Positions 5,549-7,150 of a stretch of DNA of 7,150 nt are shown one piece after another. Position numbers and translations under genes: made by a program. The stretch is from Paracoccaceae bacterium (GTDB taxonomy: Bacteria > Pseudomonadota > Alphaproteobacteria > Rhodobacterales > Rhodobacteraceae). Location: contig JABGTH010000246.1 in NCBI GenBank assembly GCA_018647275.1, forward strand, positions 1 to 7,150, read 5' to 3'. Numbering within the stretch: the first letter of the stretch is position 1; each line of letters starts with the position of its first letter. Under the pieces are notes generated by a model. That model saw only the letters and a program-made list of their open reading frames with translations, was not told the DNA's origin and did not search any database.

Positions 5549-6895
5549 TTACGCGCCTGGGTTACATGCACCCAAAGCACCGCCAGCGAACATCGGGTGA
5601 TCAGCTTCATAGATAACCTGAGATGTTGGCGTAACTTCAACAACTTCCAGAAGATCGAACTCGGATGTTGGGTTTTCTTTACCACGTACAACCAGAACGT
5701 CTTTGAAGCACTGGTGATCGTCTGCACGATACAATGTTTTACCATTGCCCAAACCGTCGAACTCATAGCCTTCAAGCGCTTCAACGATACCGCATGGGTT
5801 AAATGTACCCGCACGTTGTGCCGCATCTGCGTAAAGCATCGTTTGGCAATATACAGTGTGTGCCGCCTGTGATGGTGGGAAACCGTATTTTGTACCAAAA
5901 GACTTAACGAATGCTTTTGAGCCTTCGTCTGTCAAAGACCAGTGCCAGTTTGTGGAACCATGGATGCCTTTAACGTTTGCGCCAGCACCTTTCGCCATTA
6001 GGCGAGAGTACAATGGAACAACGATTTCAAAGTTTTTACCGTTTACGATTTTGTCGCGAAGACCAAACTGAACAGCATTGGTCAAAGAGTTAACCATGTT
6101 CCCGCCGTAGTGGTTCAGAACCAAAACGTCAGCGCCGGAGTTCAATACTGGAGCGATGTAGGAAGAGAAGTCAGTAGACGCGAGTGGCGTGCGTACTTTG
6201 TTCACTGTGTTCCAGCCCATAGCTTCTGTCGCTGCGGCGATGGACTCTTCTTGTGTCCAGCCCCATGTGTAGTCAGCGGTCAGGTGGTAAGCGTTACGGT
6301 CAGAACCGTACAGATTTTGCAACACTGGTGCCAAAGCAGCAGCAGACATGTAACCGTTAAAGAAGTGACGGAAGCCGTTGGCTTTCTTATCTTTACCAGT
6401 TGTGTCGTTTGAGTGCGTAAGGCCAGCCATAAAGATAACGCCAGCTTCTTGGCACAGACCTTGAACAGCAATCGCAACACCAGAAGAAGAGCCGCCAGTG
6501 ATCATCACGGCGCCGTCTTTCTCGATCATAGATTTCGCAGAAGCACGCGCCGCGTCAGATTTAGTCTGCGTGTCGCCTGTTACGAATTCGACTTTCTTGC
6601 CCAAGATGCCGTTTCCGGTCAGTTCTTTGGACGAGAATGTGTTCATCATGCCGCCGTCGCCACCACCGTTAAGGTGTTCAACAGCAAGCTCATAAGCGCG
6701 CAGCTCGTCTGCACCCTCATCAGCATATGGACCAGATTGTGGAACGTTAAAGCCAAGTGTTACAGAACCGCCAGTTGGCTCGTTTGTGTACGCAGCCGCC
6801 GAAGACGCGGTGAAGATCGTAGGTGCAGCAAAGCCAGCGCCAGCGATGGCACTGTTCTTGATCAACCCACGACGTGTCAGGTTTGATGTGGACAT
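5549..6895 (-). CDS. Tat-exported periplasmic substrate-binding protein of a Liv-type ABC importer
   Basis: This 448-residue periplasmic receptor (type I periplasmic binding fold, LivK/UrtA superfamily) delivers ligand to the permeases encoded downstream. The N-terminus carries a twin-arginine motif TRRGLIK (7-13), a moderately hydrophobic stretch and an A-A-A site, giving predicted cleavage after residue 35. Export is therefore probably folded, by the Tat system rather than Sec. The mature protein starts with GSVTLGFNVPQSGPYADEG, the usual first strand and ligand loop. A second ligand-loop candidate is MITGGSSSGVAIAVQ, followed by GVIFMAGLTHSNDTT. Near residues 76-94 (GGGDGGMMNTFSSKELTGN) there is extra sequence before GILGKKVEF, where relatives run directly from a short NxxGG turn. 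The C-terminal YRADDHQCFKDV resembles UrtA/amide-type receptors. The start at 6895 has an excellent GGGAGGA site five bases away. The ligand is undetermined: branched-chain amino acids, short amides, urea and aromatic acids are all possible. Confidence 0.92.
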   Translation of the reverse strand: MSTSNLTRRGLIKNSAIAGAGFAAPTIFTASSAAAYTNEPTGGSVTLGFNVPQSGPYADEGADELRAYELAVEHLNGGGDGGMMNTFSSKELTGNGILGKKVEFVTGDTQTKSDAARASAKSMIEKDGAVMITGGSSSGVAIAVQGLCQEAGVIFMAGLTHSNDTTGKDKKANGFRHFFNGYMSAAALAPVLQNLYGSDRNAYHLTADYTWGWTQEESIAAATEAMGWNTVNKVRTPLASTDFSSYIAPVLNSGADVLVLNHYGGNMVNSLTNAVQFGLRDKIVNGKNFEIVVPLYSRLMAKGAGANVKGIHGSTNWHWSLTDEGSKAFVKSFGTKYGFPPSQAAHTVYCQTMLYADAAQRAGTFNPCGIVEALEGYEFDGLGNGKTLYRADDHQCFKDVLVVRGKENPTSEFDLLEVVEVTPTSQVIYEADHPMFAGGALGACNPGA

Positions 6896-6900
6896 AATTA

Positions 6901-6907
6901 TCCTCCC
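6901..6907 (-). promoter_or_regulatory. Strong ribosome-binding site of the binding-protein gene
   Basis: On the minus strand GGGAGGA lies five bases before the ATG at 6895. It is nearly full complementarity to the 16S rRNA 3' end and the strongest such site in the window. It fixes the start codon and fits the high expression expected of a periplasmic receptor. Confidence 0.85.
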
Positions 6908-6945
6908 TTATTGTTTGAAAACACGAATGAGTCTCCTCAGCCTCA

Positions 6946-7004
6946 GACGCGTCATGCATTTACATGCAAAGTTAGTATCGCGTTGTTTTCGAAAATTGCG
7001 CAAT
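6946..7004. promoter_or_regulatory. Cluster of three short palindromes in the leader of the binding-protein gene
   Basis: Three dyads sit 50 to 110 bases upstream of the binding-protein start: GACGCGTC (6946-6953), TGCAT-N4-ATGCA (6955-6968), and ATTGCGCAAT (6995-7004). TGCATG also occurs as a repeat within the middle element on the minus strand. They lie downstream of the best promoter candidate, where a repressor or an RNA structure could act. No known regulator consensus is recognised. Each dyad is short enough to be chance, but their proximity is suggestive. Confidence 0.35.
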
Positions 7005-7038
7005 AACGTCCTTGAAATTCATAACTATTTTGTAAATA

Positions 7039-7067
7039 AATACACAACCAAGTCATGTTTTTGTAAA
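7039..7067 (-). promoter_or_regulatory. Candidate sigma70-type promoter for the importer operon
   Basis: On the minus strand TTTACA (7067-7062) matches the -35 consensus at five of six positions. It is followed after exactly 17 bases by TGTATT (7044-7039), four of six to the -10 consensus. Transcription would start near 7032, giving an untranslated leader of about 135 bases that contains the palindrome cluster. A weaker alternative is TTGCGC (7003-6998) with GATACT (6979-6974), spacer 18. This is inferred from consensus matching only. Confidence 0.35.
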
Positions 7068-7137
7068 CTTATGACGCTTAGTCATGAAAAGATCTCGAAA
7101 ACGCAGTAGGTTATGGATTGGGCAGGGAAGGTCTGTA

Positions 7138-7150
7138 ATGATGAGAGAAG
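7138..7150 (+). CDS. Possible start of a divergent gene, cut by window edge
   Basis: At the right edge the plus strand reads GGGAAGG, then six bases, then ATGATGAGAGAAG, a well-spaced ribosome-binding site followed by two in-frame ATG codons (Met-Met-Arg-Glu). A divergently transcribed gene here, such as a regulator of the importer, would be natural given the roughly 240-bp shared upstream region. Only four codons are visible, so the product cannot be named and chance is quite possible. Confidence 0.25.

Noticed and set aside
5549..6895. Calling the importer a urea transporter (UrtABCDE)
   Set aside because: There is no urease or urea-amidolyase gene nearby, the LivF-type ATPase lacks UrtE-like features, and the UrtD-like traits of the other ATPase are only partial.
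6786..7109. Plus-strand 107-codon open frame across the receptor start and upstream region
   Set aside because: It begins inside the receptor's signal-peptide coding region on the opposite strand, lacks a good ribosome-binding site, and runs through the AT-rich control region.

Overview
The window reads as an ordinary chromosomal stretch of an alphaproteobacterium, most likely a Rhodobacterales (Roseobacter-group) relative of moderate G+C. This rests on the AccB N-terminus (ADVAFI..LAE.LRENDLTEV.VKREYGEDDSL), on the style of the twin-arginine (Tat) binding protein, and on general protein resemblance. It is inference from remembered family resemblance, not a database match. Every well-supported gene lies on the minus strand, so the window is best read from right to left.

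Right part (about 7150 to 1600): a complete five-gene ABC importer of the branched-chain/hydrophobic amino acid (HAAT, Liv-type) family. The order is Tat-exported substrate-binding protein, LivH-type permease, LivM-type permease, LivG-type ATPase, LivF-type ATPase. About 240 bp upstream of the binding-protein gene is AT-rich. It holds a plausible sigma70-like promoter, several short palindromes and a strong ribosome-binding site, and possibly the start of a divergent gene at the window edge. A 119-bp gap with two stable hairpins separates the binding-protein gene from the membrane genes. The remaining four genes are packed with 4 to 12 bp gaps, and at two of the three junctions the stop codon overlaps the next ribosome-binding site. 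A clear rho-independent terminator follows the last ATPase gene.

Middle (965 to 1656): about 690 bp with no recognisable gene apart from that terminator. It should contain the accB promoter and leader, but I could not locate them convincingly.

Left part (1 to 964): accB (biotin carboxyl carrier protein, complete) followed 10 bp later by accC (biotin carboxylase, first 156 residues, cut by the window edge). Together they encode the biotin half of acetyl-CoA carboxylase, the first committed step of fatty-acid synthesis.

The importer genes form one functional unit: a periplasmic receptor, two membrane subunits and two cytoplasmic ATPases. The transported substrate cannot be fixed from the sequence, because no catabolic or urease genes are adjacent. 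I found no convincing new system. The items most worth a second look are the intercistronic hairpin pair, the palindrome-rich leader of the binding-protein gene, the insertion in the binding protein, and the long empty region upstream of accB.
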